Of a stretch of DNA of 64,000 nt, positions 42,015-51,831 are shown one piece after another. Position numbers and translations under genes: made by a program. The notes beneath the pieces were generated by a model, which saw only the letters and a program-made list of their open reading frames with translations, was not told the origin of the DNA and searched no databases. Positions within the stretch are counted from its first letter, which is position 1. Every line of letters begins with the position of its first letter. The DNA is taken from positions 1 to 64,000 of the forward strand of contig CAVXFL010000016.1 of assembly GCA_963761015.1 (NCBI GenBank). The letters run 5' to 3'. The DNA comes from CAVXFL01 sp963761015 (GTDB lineage Bacteria; Pseudomonadota; Alphaproteobacteria; Acetobacterales; Acetobacteraceae).

Positions 42015-43719
42015 ATGGACGCACTCGAGACCGAGGCCAGCGAAGCCGGCCGCGATTTTATCCGCGACATCATCCGTTCCGACCTGGCGGCGGGCCGCGT
42101 CGCCAGCGTGGTTACGCGCTTTCCGCCTGAGCCCAATGGCTTCCTGCATATCGGGCATGCCAAGTCCATCTGCCTGAATTTCGGCGTGGCAGAGGAATTC
42201 GGTGGCCGTTGCCATCTGCGCTTCGACGACACCAATCCGGCCAAGGAGGAGCAGGTGTTCATCGACGCCATCAAGCGCGACGTGCATTGGCTCGGCTTTG
42301 ACTGGGGCGAGCATCTCTACCACGCCTCCGATTATTTCGAGCAGCTCTACGATTGGGCCGAGTATCTGATCCGCGCCGGCAAGGCGTATGTCGACGACAC
42401 GCCGCTCGAACAGATGCGCGCCGAGCGCGGCACGCTCACCGAGCCGGGACGCGACAGCGCGTACCGCGACCGCTCGGTGGACGAGAACTGCGACCTGTTC
42501 CGCCGCATGCGTGCCGGCGAGTTTCCGAACGGCGCGCGCGTGCTGCGGGCGAAGATCGACATGGCCTCGCCCAACATGAATCTGCGCGACCCGGTGCTGT
42601 ATCGCATCCTGCACGTGGCGCATCCGCGCACCGGAACCGCCTGGAGCATCTATCCGACGTACGATTTCGCGCACGGACAATCGGACGCGATCGAGGGCGT
42701 CACGCACTCGCTCTGCACCCTGGAGTTCGAGGACCACCGGCCGCTCTACCACTGGTTCATCGAGAACCTTCCTGTGCCGTCGCGCCCGCGCCAGTACCAA
42801 TTCGCACGACTGAACATCGCCTATACGGTGCTCTCGAAACGGGTACTGACGCGGCTCGTGCAGGAGCGGCGCGTGTCCGGCTGGGACGATCCGCGAATGC
42901 CCACCCTGGCCGGGCTGCGCCGGCGCGGCGTGCCGCCAGCGGCGCTGCGCGATTTCGTGCGCCGCAGCGGTGTCACCAAGGCCAACAGCGTGGCCGACTT
43001 CGCCGCCTTCGAATTCTCCATCCGCGAGCTTTTGAACAAGACGGCGCCGCGCCGGATGGCGGTGCTGCGGCCGTTGAAGCTGATCATCGAGAACTATCCG
43101 GAGGGCAAGAGCGAAACGCTCGAGGCGATCAACAATCCCGAGGATTCTGTCGCAGGGCACGCGCCGACTCACCTTCGGGCGCGAGCTCCTTGTCGAGCGC
43201 GACGACTTCATGGAGGACCCGCCGAAGAAATTCTTCCGGCTCTCGCCAGGGCGCGAGGTGCGGCTGCGCTACGCCTATTTCGTTACCTGCCGCGGGGCGA
43301 TCAAGAACGCGGCCGGCGAGGTGGTGGCCTTGCGCTGCAGCTACGACCCCGCGACGCGCGGCGGCGACGCGCCGGACGGGCGCAAGGTGCCGGCGACCTT
43401 GCATTGGGTCGCGGCGGCGGATGCCGTTCCGGTCGAGGTCCGGCTCTATAGCCACCTGTTCGCGCGGCCCGATCCGGGCGCGGACGGCGACATCATGGCC
43501 GACCTCGATCCGCGGTCGCTGGAGGTCCTGACCGGCTGCCTCGCGGAGCCGGCGCTCGCCGCCGCCGCCGTGGGCGAGCCGGTGCAGTTCGAGCGTCAGG
43601 GCTATTTCTGCGCGGACCCCGATGCCGCGCCGGGCCTGCCGGTGTTCAACCGCACTGTCGGCCTGCGCGACACCTGGGCGAAGATCCGGAGCGGCGACTC
43701 CCGTCGCGGGCGGACCTGA
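42015..43719 (+). CDS. glnS: Glutaminyl-tRNA synthetase, one apparent frameshift
   Basis: The class I synthetase is evident: RFPPEPNGFLHIGHAKSICL with HIGH at the active site, LRFDDTNPAKEEQ, then YTVLSKRVLTRLV carrying the KMSKS-equivalent loop. At about 43144-43150 the frame breaks after EAINNPED; one extra base there must be removed to continue SQGTRRLTFGRELLVERDDF and MEDPPKKFFRLSPG through the anticodon-binding barrel to the stop at 43719. The repaired length, about 567 residues, is normal. The high conservation on both sides suggests a sequencing insertion. Confidence 0.88.
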
Positions 43720-44011
43720 GCGCGTACCTGGCCGCGGCGGTTCGCGCCGCCGTAACGACCGACCCGCCCTGACCGGCGCCGCCCGCAAGTTGTGAGCGGG
43801 TGAACGCAGCCTTGCGGTAAATTAATTCTGGCCAATGGGCCAGTCATAGCGGGCAAGAATCCCGATCCACGGCGCGAAACGGCTGCCGCCGGATTGTATC
43901 GCCGCCGTGCGCATGCGAGCCTGGACTTGCCACGGCGGAATCCCAACTGCCGTCGTCCTCACGGCACGGGATCCCGACCGGCAGTCTCAAACCATGAAGG
44001 GAGCTCGTCAC

Positions 44012-44989
44012 ATGAACGCACCAGGCGCGAAATTCGCCCGTTTGGCCGCAAGCTGCTCGCTTCTAGCTGGTTTTCTCTGTTTCGCTGCCGCCCCGGCCTC
44101 GGCACAGCCCAAGATGCTGCCGCAAGGCCAGTCGCGCACGGTCACGATGAACGACCTGTGCGGCAATTGCCAGGTGGAGAAATTCGTCCAGTGCGGCGAC
44201 TTTCTCGAGGGTCCGACCTTCGACGATTCCGGCAATCTCTACATGGTCAGCATCAACAGCGGCTGGATCGAGAAGGTGACGCCGGACGGCAAGTGCTCGC
44301 ATTTCGTGAACACCCACGGCCAGCCGCAGGGACTGAAATTCCACGACGGCAAACTGTATGGCGTCGATCGCAAGATCGGTGTGTTCACGGTTGACCTGAA
44401 GACCAAGCAGCTCAGCGAGTACATGCAGTATTTCCATAACCAGAACTTCAATGGGCCGAACGACCTCATCATCGGTCCGAAGGGCGGCATCTATTTCACC
44501 GATCCTTGGGGCACCAGTCCGCTGAATCAGCGCGGCGACGTGTACTATATCTCGCCCCCGCCGCAGAAGCAGATCACAAGGCTGATCGACAATATGGCGT
44601 TTCCGAACGGAATTGCGCTGTCGCCGGACAACAAGACGCTCTATATCGACGACTTCAGCAATCAGCGAGTGCTCGCGGTTCCGGTGCTTTCGCCGGGCGA
44701 TATCGACATCGGGTTTGCGCACGTGATGGCCTATGTGAACGGCGGGTGGGGCACCGACAGCATGTGCGTCGACGCGAAAGGCAACGTCTATGCCGCGCAC
44801 TATAATGCCGGCGAGGTCGTGGTGCTCGATCCCGACGGCTTCATCATCGGCACTATCGCCGTCGCGCCGAAGGGCGGCATGGAGACCACTAACTGCGCGT
44901 TCAACAACGGCTATCTGTACATCACGGAAGCAAAGAACAACGAGGTCTGGCGCGTGAAGATGAACGTCGAGGGCGCCAAGCTGAACTAG
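44012..44989 (+). CDS. Exported SMP-30/gluconolactonase-family protein
   Basis: 325 residues from ATG 44012, preceded by AAGGGAG nine bases upstream. The signal peptide ends CFAAAPASAQP. The six-bladed propeller is seen in FLEGPTFDDSGNLYMVSING-like repeats: GPTFDDSGNLYMV, GPNDLIIGPKGGIYFTDPWG, FPNGIALSPDNKTLYIDD and GTDSMCVDAKGNVYAAHYNA. The calcium-site residues E and N/D are in place. An N-terminal cysteine cluster LCGNCQVEKFVQCGD is unusual. Likely a periplasmic lactonase; substrate unknown. Confidence 0.82.
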   Translation: MNAPGAKFARLAASCSLLAGFLCFAAAPASAQPKMLPQGQSRTVTMNDLCGNCQVEKFVQCGDFLEGPTFDDSGNLYMVSINSGWIEKVTPDGKCSHFVNTHGQPQGLKFHDGKLYGVDRKIGVFTVDLKTKQLSEYMQYFHNQNFNGPNDLIIGPKGGIYFTDPWGTSPLNQRGDVYYISPPPQKQITRLIDNMAFPNGIALSPDNKTLYIDDFSNQRVLAVPVLSPGDIDIGFAHVMAYVNGGWGTDSMCVDAKGNVYAAHYNAGEVVVLDPDGFIIGTIAVAPKGGMETTNCAFNNGYLYITEAKNNEVWRVKMNVEGAKLN

Positions 44990-45019
44990 ATTGGCAGCGC
45001 CTTCACTGAACTGCAAATT

Positions 45020-45058
45020 GTCCTGTCATTGCCGGGCTCGGCCCGGCAATGACAGGAC
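45020..45058. terminator. Perfect 18-bp palindrome between converging genes
   Basis: GTCCTGTCATTGCCGGGC, loop TCG, then the exact complement, between the ends of the SMP-30 gene (plus) and metZ (minus). Suitable as a bidirectional terminator; it belongs to the CATTGCCGGGC-type dispersed palindromes. Confidence 0.7.
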
Positions 45059-45105
45059 CGTGCAGCGCCGAGGTGCCGGCCGACAGGCCGGGCATCTCGG
45101 TGGCG

Positions 45106-46317
45106 CTATCCGCTTACGCCGCCGCCTGCGGGCGCGGCCGCGAGCGCGTGGGCCAGATCGTCCTTCAGGTCCTCGACGTCCTCCAGGCCGATCGACAGCC
45201 GGATCACGCCGTCGCGGATGCCGAGCCGCGCCCGTTCCTCGGCGCCGATGCGCGAATGCGTCGTGGTCGCCGGATGCGTCGCCAGCGACTTCGTGTCGCC
45301 GAGATTGTTGGAAATGACGATCAGGCGCAGCGCGTTCATGACCCGGAACGCCGCGTCTTTGCCGCCGGCGATTTCGAACGTCACCAAGGTGCCACCGGCC
45401 GCCATCTGCGCGCGCGCGAGCGCCGCCTGCGGATGGTCCGCGCGGGTCGGATACCACACGCGCGCCACTTCCGGCCGCTCGGCCAGGAAATCGGCGATCG
45501 CGGTGGCGGCGCGGCACGCGGCCTCGACCCGCAGCTGCAAGGTCTCCAAGCCCTTCAGCAGCACCCAGGCGTTGAACGGCGAGAGCGTCGGCCCGGTGTT
45601 GCGGATGAAAGGGTGCAGGGTCTTGTCGATCCACTCGCGCCGGCCGAGCACCGCGCCGCCCATCACGCGGCCCTGGCCGTCGATGTGCTTGGTGCCGGAA
45701 TAGACCACCACGTCGGCCCCGAGTTCCAGCGGACGCTGCAGCAGCGGCGTGGCGAACACGTTGTCCACGACCACGATCGCGCCGGCCTGGTGCGCCATCT
45801 CGGCGACGGCGCGGAGATCGACGATCTCCAGCATCGGGTTCGACGGCGTCTCCAGCAGCACCACTTGCGCCGGCCTCGCGAGCGCGCGGGACCATTGATC
45901 GAGATCGCCGCCGTCGACGAACTCGCCCGCGATGCCGTAGCGCGGCAGCAGGGTGGAGACGATCCAGTGGCAGGCGCCGAACAGGGCGCGCGAGGCGACT
46001 ACACGGTCGCCGGTCTTCAGGTGCGAGAGCAGGGCGGCATGCACCGCCGCCATGCCCGAGGCGGTGGCGCGCGCCGCCTCCGCGCCCTCGATCGCGGCAA
46101 GCCGCGCCTCCAGCATGGCGATCGTCGGGTTTCCGAAGCGCGAATACTGGTAGTGCGTGGAGCGGCCCTCGAACGTGTCCTCGGCCTGCTCGGCGCTGTC
46201 GTAGACGAAGCCCGAGGTGAGATAGAGCGCCTCGGCGGTTTCGCCGTGATGGCTCCGCTCCACGCCGGTCTGCACTAGGCGCGTGGCGATGCGGTAGCGG
46301 TTCGGATCGGTGGTCAT
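45106..46317 (-). CDS. metZ: O-succinylhomoserine sulfhydrylase
   Basis: 403 residues, PLP enzyme of the Cys/Met metabolism family making homocysteine directly from O-succinylhomoserine and sulfide. The PLP lysine is in VVYSGTKHIDGQGRVMGG. Cofactor motifs are YSRFGNPTIAMLE, ATASGMAAVHAALL and VVVDNVFATPLLQ. The C-terminus HPATTTHSRIGAEERARLGI and LIRLSIGLEDVEDL is canonical. A SAM-II-type riboswitch precedes it, so its expression should fall when S-adenosylmethionine is abundant. GGAGGGG is present close to the start. Confidence 0.93.
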   Translation of the reverse strand: MTTDPNRYRIATRLVQTGVERSHHGETAEALYLTSGFVYDSAEQAEDTFEGRSTHYQYSRFGNPTIAMLEARLAAIEGAEAARATASGMAAVHAALLSHLKTGDRVVASRALFGACHWIVSTLLPRYGIAGEFVDGGDLDQWSRALARPAQVVLLETPSNPMLEIVDLRAVAEMAHQAGAIVVVDNVFATPLLQRPLELGADVVVYSGTKHIDGQGRVMGGAVLGRREWIDKTLHPFIRNTGPTLSPFNAWVLLKGLETLQLRVEAACRAATAIADFLAERPEVARVWYPTRADHPQAALARAQMAAGGTLVTFEIAGGKDAAFRVMNALRLIVISNNLGDTKSLATHPATTTHSRIGAEERARLGIRDGVIRLSIGLEDVEDLKDDLAHALAAAPAGGGVSG

Positions 46318-46389
46318 GGCGGCGGGCCCCTCCGCGCGAGTGGTTCGGCCATCGGATGCCGAGGGGCCGGCGTGCCGCCGGAGCTTATC

Positions 46390-46455
46390 CTCAGGCCACT
46401 TTAGCGCGCTTGTTTAACCTCGCCGCAAGCCGGCCGGACAAATCACGAGGGACGC
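46390..46455 (-). promoter_or_regulatory. SAM-II-type riboswitch upstream of metZ
   Basis: Read on the minus strand this stretch holds CGTGATTTG, CCGGCTTGCGGC and GTTAAACAAG followed by GCTAAAG, the conserved core and order of the alphaproteobacterial SAM-II pseudoknot. It ends about 75 bases before the metZ ATG. The gene is methionine biosynthetic, the usual target. Identified by eye, without a covariance model. Confidence 0.75.
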
Positions 46456-46521
46456 CGAGGCTAGGCGGCCCGGCATTGCCCCGTCAACTCGGGCTGCCTA
46501 TAAAATGCCGGCAAGGCCCAG

Positions 46522-46595
46522 GCGGGTGTAGTTCAATGGCAGAACGGCAGCTTCCCAAGCTGCATACGGGAGTTCGATTCTCCTCACCCGCTCCA
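46522..46595 (+). tRNA. tRNA-Gly (CCC)
   Basis: Begins GCGGGTGTAGTTCAATGGCA and ends CACCCGCTCCA with encoded CCA. The anticodon arm GCAGC-TTCCCAA-GCTGC gives CCC. Acceptor GCGGGTG/CACCCGC pairs fully. 74 nt. Confidence 0.94.
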
Positions 46596-46615
46596 TTTGC
46601 CGTCGGCCCCGGCGG

Positions 46616-47023
46616 ATGAGACGGCCGGCGCGCCATACCGCCCCGCCGAGCGCCGAGGACATCGCGGAGATGGCCGAGCGGACGCTGGCGTCCATTCCCG
46701 CCCCGCTGGCGCAGCACATGAAAAACATCGGCATCTCGGTCGAGGATATGGCCGATGACGAAACCCTGGACGACATGGCGATCGAGACCGGCTGGGAACT
46801 GACCGGGCTCTATCGCGGCACGCCGCTGACCCGCCGCAGCGTCGGCGACGTGGCCCGCCAGCCGGACCTGATCATCCTGTATCGCGAGCCGATCCTGCTC
46901 GAATGGATCGAAACCGGCGAGGACCTGTACCGCTTGGTGCGCAACGTGGTGATCCACGAAGTCGCGCACCACTTCGGCTTCAGCGACGCCGATATCGAGG
47001 CATTGCAAGCGGCGACGGAGTGA
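46616..47023 (+). CDS. Small zincin-like metallopeptidase
   Basis: 135 residues. The extended zinc motif HEVAHHFGFSD (HExxHxxGxxD) lies near the C-terminus, preceded by LYREPILLEWIETGEDLYRL and VRNVVIHE. It belongs to the minimal-gluzincin-like family common in alphaproteobacteria and actinobacteria (PF06262). No signal peptide, so cytoplasmic. The start is at 46616 just after the tRNA. Substrate unknown. Confidence 0.85.
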   Translation: MRRPARHTAPPSAEDIAEMAERTLASIPAPLAQHMKNIGISVEDMADDETLDDMAIETGWELTGLYRGTPLTRRSVGDVARQPDLIILYREPILLEWIETGEDLYRLVRNVVIHEVAHHFGFSDADIEALQAATE

Positions 47024-47031
47024 TCCGGCCG

Positions 47032-47931
47032 TCAGCGCCGCGCCGGGGCACGCTTGCCGCGCGCCGCCGCCTTCTTGGCGGCAAGCTTTGCGGCGGAACC
47101 GTTGCGAGGAGCGTTCGCGCGCGGACGTGACGCGGGCTGCGCCGAGGCCGCCCGGCCGGCGGCAGGCTTTTTCGCCGCCGCGCGTGGCCGCCCCGCGGGC
47201 GCTACATCGCCGCGGGCCTCGGACATGTCGAGGCCGAAGATGGCGCCGATGTCCTCGCCCTCCAGGACCTTGCCGGCGGGACCTTTGGTCGAGAGCGGCA
47301 GGGCCTTGTCGATCCCGGCCACCAACTCGTGCTCGTCCACCGCGCGCAACCGGAACAGCAGCTCCGGTTCCCTGTCCAGCCGCGCGCCGACCCCGTACAG
47401 CACCGCCGCGACGTGCTTGCACATGGACGCGTAGTCGGCGCAGCTACAGGAAAACCGGATTTCGGACGGTCGGGGAAACAGGCCCTTGTCCTGCCGGCAG
47501 ATGCGCTCCATCACGCCCTTCGAAAAGCGCCCCTGCAACAGCTCCACGAGCGAATCGATGCCGCCGGCGCAGTCCTTGCAGATGGATTTCCACTGCGCCT
47601 TCGGCACCGCGCCAATCGTCACCGAAACCGTGTAGAGCGACGATCCGCTGACCAGCGCCGTCACGGCCAACGGCGCGATTTGCAGATCGACGACCGAGCC
47701 GTTGCGGACGTAGGCGCGGCCGCGCGGCAGCCGGCTGTCGTAGTCGCGATAGCTTTCCAGGTTGTCGCACCACGCCTTGCCCCAGAACGTCGCGGCGATG
47801 TTCCGCCCTTCGATCGTCACCGGGGCGACCGGATGGCCCTTCTTGCGCAGCTTCGCGATTTCGCGCTCGGCGTTGCGGCGGCGCTCGGCAACCGAAACGT
47901 ATGGAGCCCATCCTCCTTCGTAGCCGAACAT
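47032..47931 (-). CDS. SWIM zinc-finger protein
   Basis: 299 residues. The SWIM motif is FSCSCADYASMCKHVAAVLY (CxCx7CxH) near residue 160. The N-terminal half contains FWGKAWCDNLESYRDYDSRL, a hallmark of proteins paired with SNF2 helicases. The C-terminal 60 residues are Ala/Arg/Lys-rich (AAKKPAAGRAA, KLAAKKAAARGKRAPARR), histone-H1-like and probably DNA-binding. It starts five bases after the SNF2 gene stop, so the two are one operon. Confidence 0.85.
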   Translation of the reverse strand: MFGYEGGWAPYVSVAERRRNAEREIAKLRKKGHPVAPVTIEGRNIAATFWGKAWCDNLESYRDYDSRLPRGRAYVRNGSVVDLQIAPLAVTALVSGSSLYTVSVTIGAVPKAQWKSICKDCAGGIDSLVELLQGRFSKGVMERICRQDKGLFPRPSEIRFSCSCADYASMCKHVAAVLYGVGARLDREPELLFRLRAVDEHELVAGIDKALPLSTKGPAGKVLEGEDIGAIFGLDMSEARGDVAPAGRPRAAAKKPAAGRAASAQPASRPRANAPRNGSAAKLAAKKAAARGKRAPARR

Positions 47932-47936
47932 CGTGC

Positions 47937-50645
47937 TCAGTCCTTCATCGCGACTTGCAGGTCGAGGGCAACCAGCCGCAATAGCTCATCGTCGTTCATT
48001 TCGGTCAGGCTGATCTCGGCCGCGCCCTCCAGCAGCTCATTAGACATTCCCTGCTTCGATTCGATCAAGGCGTCGATCTTCTCCTCCACCGTGCCGCGGC
48101 AAACGAATTTGTGCACCAGGACGTTCTTCTTTTGTCCGATGCGGAAGGCACGGTCGGTGGCCTGGTTCTCGACCGCCGGATTCCACCACCGGTCGACATG
48201 CACCACATGGGAGGCCGAAGTCAGCGTCAGACCGGTGCCCCCCGCCTTCAGCGAAAGGACGAAGAACGGCACGGTTTCGTCCTCCTGGAAGGTTTGCACC
48301 AGGCTCTTGCGCTTGTTCACCGCGGTCGCGCCGTGCAGCACGAGTCCGGGCCGCCCGAAAATCCCGCCCAGAAACGCCGCCAGCGGCGTAGTCATTTCGC
48401 GGAACTGCGTGAACACTAGCATTTTTTCCTGCCGCGCCGCGACGACCTCGGCGATCTCGCGCAGCCGCGCCCATTTGCCGCTGTCCTCCTCGGCCCAGCG
48501 ATTGTCGTTCAGCCAGTGCGACGGATGGTTGCATATCTGCTTGAAGCGCATCATGGCGGCCAGCACGACGCCCTTGCGGCGGATGCCGTCGCTTTCCTCC
48601 AGGCTTCTGGCCAGGTCCTGCACCGCCTGAAGATAGAGCGCCGCCTGCCGGTGACTGAGGTTGCAATAAGCCTTGACCTCCGTCTTCTCGGGCAAATCGG
48701 CGATGATGGCCTTGTCGGTCTTCATGCGCCTCAGGACATAGGGCCGCACGAGGTCGCGCAGCGGGCCGTAAGGGTTGTGCTCCCGCTCGGCGAGGCCCTT
48801 GGCGTAACGCTTGAACTGTTTCGTGTTCCCCAGCAGTCCCGGATTGATGAAATCGAAAATGGACCACAGATCGCCCAGGTCATTCTCGACCGGCGTTCCG
48901 GTCAGGGCGATGCGCGCGTCGGCTTTCAGCGCCTTGACCGCCTTGGTTTGCTTGGCGTTCGGGTTCTTGATCGCCTGGGCCTCGTCCAGAACGGCAAACC
49001 GCCAGCCGGCTTCCGCCAGCGCCGGAATGCGCAACACCGAGCCATAGCTGGTGATCGCCAAGTCCAGCCCCGAGACGTCGTCGGACGTGAACTGCTTGAG
49101 CCGCTCCGCCGGCATGGCGGAAGGATGAACCACTAGGGTCTTCAGGTCAGGGGCGAATTTCTCGATTTCCGCGGCCCAGTTGGCGAGCAGCGAGGCCGGC
49201 GCGACCAGCAGGCTCGGTCGCCGCTGCTTCCCGCTCTGCTTCGCTTCGAGCAGCAGCAGCGCCAACACCTGGATGGTCTTGCCGAGCCCCATGTCGTCGG
49301 CGAGGCACGCGCCGAGGCCGAGGCCGGAGAGCAGCCGCAGCCATTGCACACCCGCTTTCTGATAGGGGCGCAGCCTGCCGCGCAAGGCCGGGCCGGGATC
49401 GGCGCCGGCGCCGTCCGGCGCGCGCAGGGCGCGCAGCGTCTCGGCCAGCCATGGTCCTGCGGTCACGCGCGACCACTCGGCGATCGTCGTCTCCTCGCCG
49501 TCGCCGGTGACGGGCGCGCCCGCGATCATCCGCAGCGCCTCGGCGAAAGTCAGCCCGTTTTGCGCCGCGAGCTGTTCCGCCTCGCGGAACTGCCGCATGG
49601 CCCGCTCCAGCCGGTCGCGATCGACCTCGACCCATTGGCCGCGCAACAACACCAGCGCATCGGTACCGGCCAGCAGAGCCTTGATTTCCCGCTCGCTCAG
49701 CCGCTCGCCGTCCAAGGTGATTTCCATGTGGAAATCGAGCAACCCGTCCAGCCCCACGGCCGATGGCGGGCGGACGCCGACCGTCGCGGTCACCTGCGGG
49801 CGCGGCGGGCGATTGGCGCGCCAGGACGCCGGCATCCGCACGACGACGCCTGCGCCTTCCAGATCCGGCACGCTCGCGAGAAAGCGTGAGGCGTCGCCGG
49901 GGCTCCAGCGCAGCGGGTGGAAAATCTCCCCCGCTTCGATCATCGACTTGAGCCAGCCGCATCGCTCCGCGGCGCGCTGCACCGGCACCAGCAGCGACAG
50001 CAAATTGTTGCGGTTCGCCGCCCCCGCGTATTCCCGCACGGCCTGCCCGAGCGGAAGATGCTGCGGCTTGGCCTGCGCCGACAGCCGGGTCGTGTAGGTG
50101 GCCATGAAGGCGAACGGCCATTCCGGGTCGCGGCGATTCTCCGCCAGGTTGAAATGCACGCGCCCGACCAGATTCCACGCCGGATTCAGGCTTTTCAGAA
50201 AGCTTTGCAAATCCGTTCCGGCGGCGCTCAGCGAGTCGGCGAGTGCCGTTCCCAGTTCCGCCCACAGCGCGCGCAGGACGTCCGGCGTCAGGTATTCCGC
50301 CCCGGGCATCATCGGGGCCGTCAGCACCAGCGCGGCGAGCTCGCCCGATTCCGGCGGCGGAACATGCGGCACGATCCGGGACGGCGCGACGCCGACATCC
50401 GTGCTTGGCGATTGCAGGCGCAGCGACGCCACGTACCGGGCAGCGAAGTCCCGCCACCAGACGAACGAGGGCGGCAGGCTCTGCCCGATTTCAGCCGCGC
50501 CGAGCCGCAGCAGGCCGTCCCCGCTCCCCTTGGCGAACGCCTCGCCGAGGCGCGTCATCGCCTTGTCGTCGATCCCCGGCGCGTCGTCGGCTTGCTCGAC
50601 GACGAGATGCCCGTGTGGCGTCAACCGCAAGCCGAGACGAGACAT
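47937..50645 (-). CDS. SNF2-family DEAD/DEAH helicase
   Basis: 902 residues from the ATG at 50645 (MSRLGLRLTPHGHLVVEQAD); an in-frame ATG at 50693 would overlap pobA. A long N-terminal region (to about 450) is of the SNF2_N-associated bacterial type. Motif I is ACLADDMGLGKTIQVLALLL, motif II VLDEAQAIKNPNAKQ (DEAQ), motif III ALTGTPVENDLGDLWSIFDF, and motifs V-VI are SLKAGGTGLTLTSASHVVHV and NQATDRAFRIGQKKNVLVHK. It should remodel DNA-protein complexes using ATP. It is followed by the SWIM protein, its usual partner. Confidence 0.92.
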   Translation of the reverse strand: MSRLGLRLTPHGHLVVEQADDAPGIDDKAMTRLGEAFAKGSGDGLLRLGAAEIGQSLPPSFVWWRDFAARYVASLRLQSPSTDVGVAPSRIVPHVPPPESGELAALVLTAPMMPGAEYLTPDVLRALWAELGTALADSLSAAGTDLQSFLKSLNPAWNLVGRVHFNLAENRRDPEWPFAFMATYTTRLSAQAKPQHLPLGQAVREYAGAANRNNLLSLLVPVQRAAERCGWLKSMIEAGEIFHPLRWSPGDASRFLASVPDLEGAGVVVRMPASWRANRPPRPQVTATVGVRPPSAVGLDGLLDFHMEITLDGERLSEREIKALLAGTDALVLLRGQWVEVDRDRLERAMRQFREAEQLAAQNGLTFAEALRMIAGAPVTGDGEETTIAEWSRVTAGPWLAETLRALRAPDGAGADPGPALRGRLRPYQKAGVQWLRLLSGLGLGACLADDMGLGKTIQVLALLLLEAKQSGKQRRPSLLVAPASLLANWAAEIEKFAPDLKTLVVHPSAMPAERLKQFTSDDVSGLDLAITSYGSVLRIPALAEAGWRFAVLDEAQAIKNPNAKQTKAVKALKADARIALTGTPVENDLGDLWSIFDFINPGLLGNTKQFKRYAKGLAEREHNPYGPLRDLVRPYVLRRMKTDKAIIADLPEKTEVKAYCNLSHRQAALYLQAVQDLARSLEESDGIRRKGVVLAAMMRFKQICNHPSHWLNDNRWAEEDSGKWARLREIAEVVAARQEKMLVFTQFREMTTPLAAFLGGIFGRPGLVLHGATAVNKRKSLVQTFQEDETVPFFVLSLKAGGTGLTLTSASHVVHVDRWWNPAVENQATDRAFRIGQKKNVLVHKFVCRGTVEEKIDALIESKQGMSNELLEGAAEISLTEMNDDELLRLVALDLQVAMKD

Positions 50646-50661
50646 CGGCGCGTGGATGTTG

Positions 50662-51831
50662 TTAAGTCGGGAGCCCGACATAGTTCTCGGCAAGCGACGT
50701 CTGCGCCGCGCGGGAGCCGCGCAGATAGGCGAAATCCGTGCGCTGAATCCGCCGGTCGAACGGACTATCGTCGGGAAACGCGTGCATCAACTTCGTCATC
50801 CACCAGGAGAACCGCTCGGCCTTCCAGACGCGGCCGAGCGCGCGATCCGAATAGGCGTCGAGGCCCGCCGCCGAGCCATCGCGGTAGTATTCGATCAGCG
50901 CCCGCGACAAATACAGCACGTCGCTGGCCGCGAGATTGAGCCCCTTGGCGCCGGTCGGCGGCACGATATGCGCGGCGTCGCCGGCCAGGAACAGGCGGCC
51001 GAAGCGCATTGGTTCGGCGACGAAACTGCGCAAGGGCGCGATCGACTTCTCGACGGACGGCCCGGTCCGCATCGCCTCGGCTACGCTCGGATGAACCCGC
51101 CGGCGCAACTCGTCCCAGAACGCCGCGTCGGACCAAGCCTGCACGCCGGTATCCAGCGAACACTGGATATAGCAGCGCACGCGCGTGGGCGAGCGCATCG
51201 AGCATAGCGCGAACCCGCGCTCGTGATGCGAATAGATCAGTTCCTCGCGGACGGGCGGCACGTCGGCCATCACGCCGAGCCAGCCGAACGGATACACCCG
51301 CTCGAAGCTGGCGAGCGCCGAGGCCGGCACGCTGGCGCGCGACACGCCGTGGAAGCCGTCGCAACCGGCGATGACGTCGCAGGCGATTTCCTGCGCCGCG
51401 CCATCCTTGACGAAGCGGACCCGCGGCTTGTCACCGGCGAAATCGTGCAGGCTGACCTGGCCGGCCTCGTAGATCGTCAGCCCGCCGGAGGCCGCGCGCG
51501 CCGCCATCAAGTCCCGCGTCAGCTCGGTCTGGCCATAGACCGTGACGGTCTTGCCGGTGAGGCCCATGAAGTCGATGCGGACCTGCTGGCCCGAGAAATG
51601 CAGCTCCACGCCTTCATGCACCAGCCCCTCGGCGCGCATCCGCTCGCCCACCCCGGCCGCATCGAGCAGATCGCGCATGACCTGCTCGAGCACGCCGGCG
51701 CGGATGCGGCCGAGCACATACTCCGGTGTCTGGCGTTCGAGGATGACCGCGTCGATGCCGGCCTGCTCCAGAAGCCGCCCGAGCAGCAGCCCCGCCGGCC
51801 CCGCGCCGATGATGGCGACCTGTGTGCGCAT
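50662..51831 (-). CDS. pobA: 4-hydroxybenzoate 3-monooxygenase
   Basis: 389 residues, the normal length, from ATG 51831 (MRTQVAIIGAGPAGLLLGRL). FAD motifs are IGAGPAGL, DVIAGCDGFHGVSRASVP and FLAGDAAHIVPPTGAKGLNL. Substrate- and NADPH-side segments RIRAGVLEQVMRDLLDAAGV and ERGFALCSMRSPTRVRCYIQ match PobA. It makes protocatechuate from 4-hydroxybenzoate. It is divergent from the enolase-superfamily gene; no pobR or pca genes are seen nearby. Confidence 0.92.
   Translation of the reverse strand: MRTQVAIIGAGPAGLLLGRLLEQAGIDAVILERQTPEYVLGRIRAGVLEQVMRDLLDAAGVGERMRAEGLVHEGVELHFSGQQVRIDFMGLTGKTVTVYGQTELTRDLMAARAASGGLTIYEAGQVSLHDFAGDKPRVRFVKDGAAQEIACDVIAGCDGFHGVSRASVPASALASFERVYPFGWLGVMADVPPVREELIYSHHERGFALCSMRSPTRVRCYIQCSLDTGVQAWSDAAFWDELRRRVHPSVAEAMRTGPSVEKSIAPLRSFVAEPMRFGRLFLAGDAAHIVPPTGAKGLNLAASDVLYLSRALIEYYRDGSAAGLDAYSDRALGRVWKAERFSWWMTKLMHAFPDDSPFDRRIQRTDFAYLRGSRAAQTSLAENYVGLPT

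Noticed and set aside
45049..46278. Plus-strand frame of about 400 codons opposite metZ
   Set aside because: It is the antisense of a fully conserved metZ and has no recognisable features.
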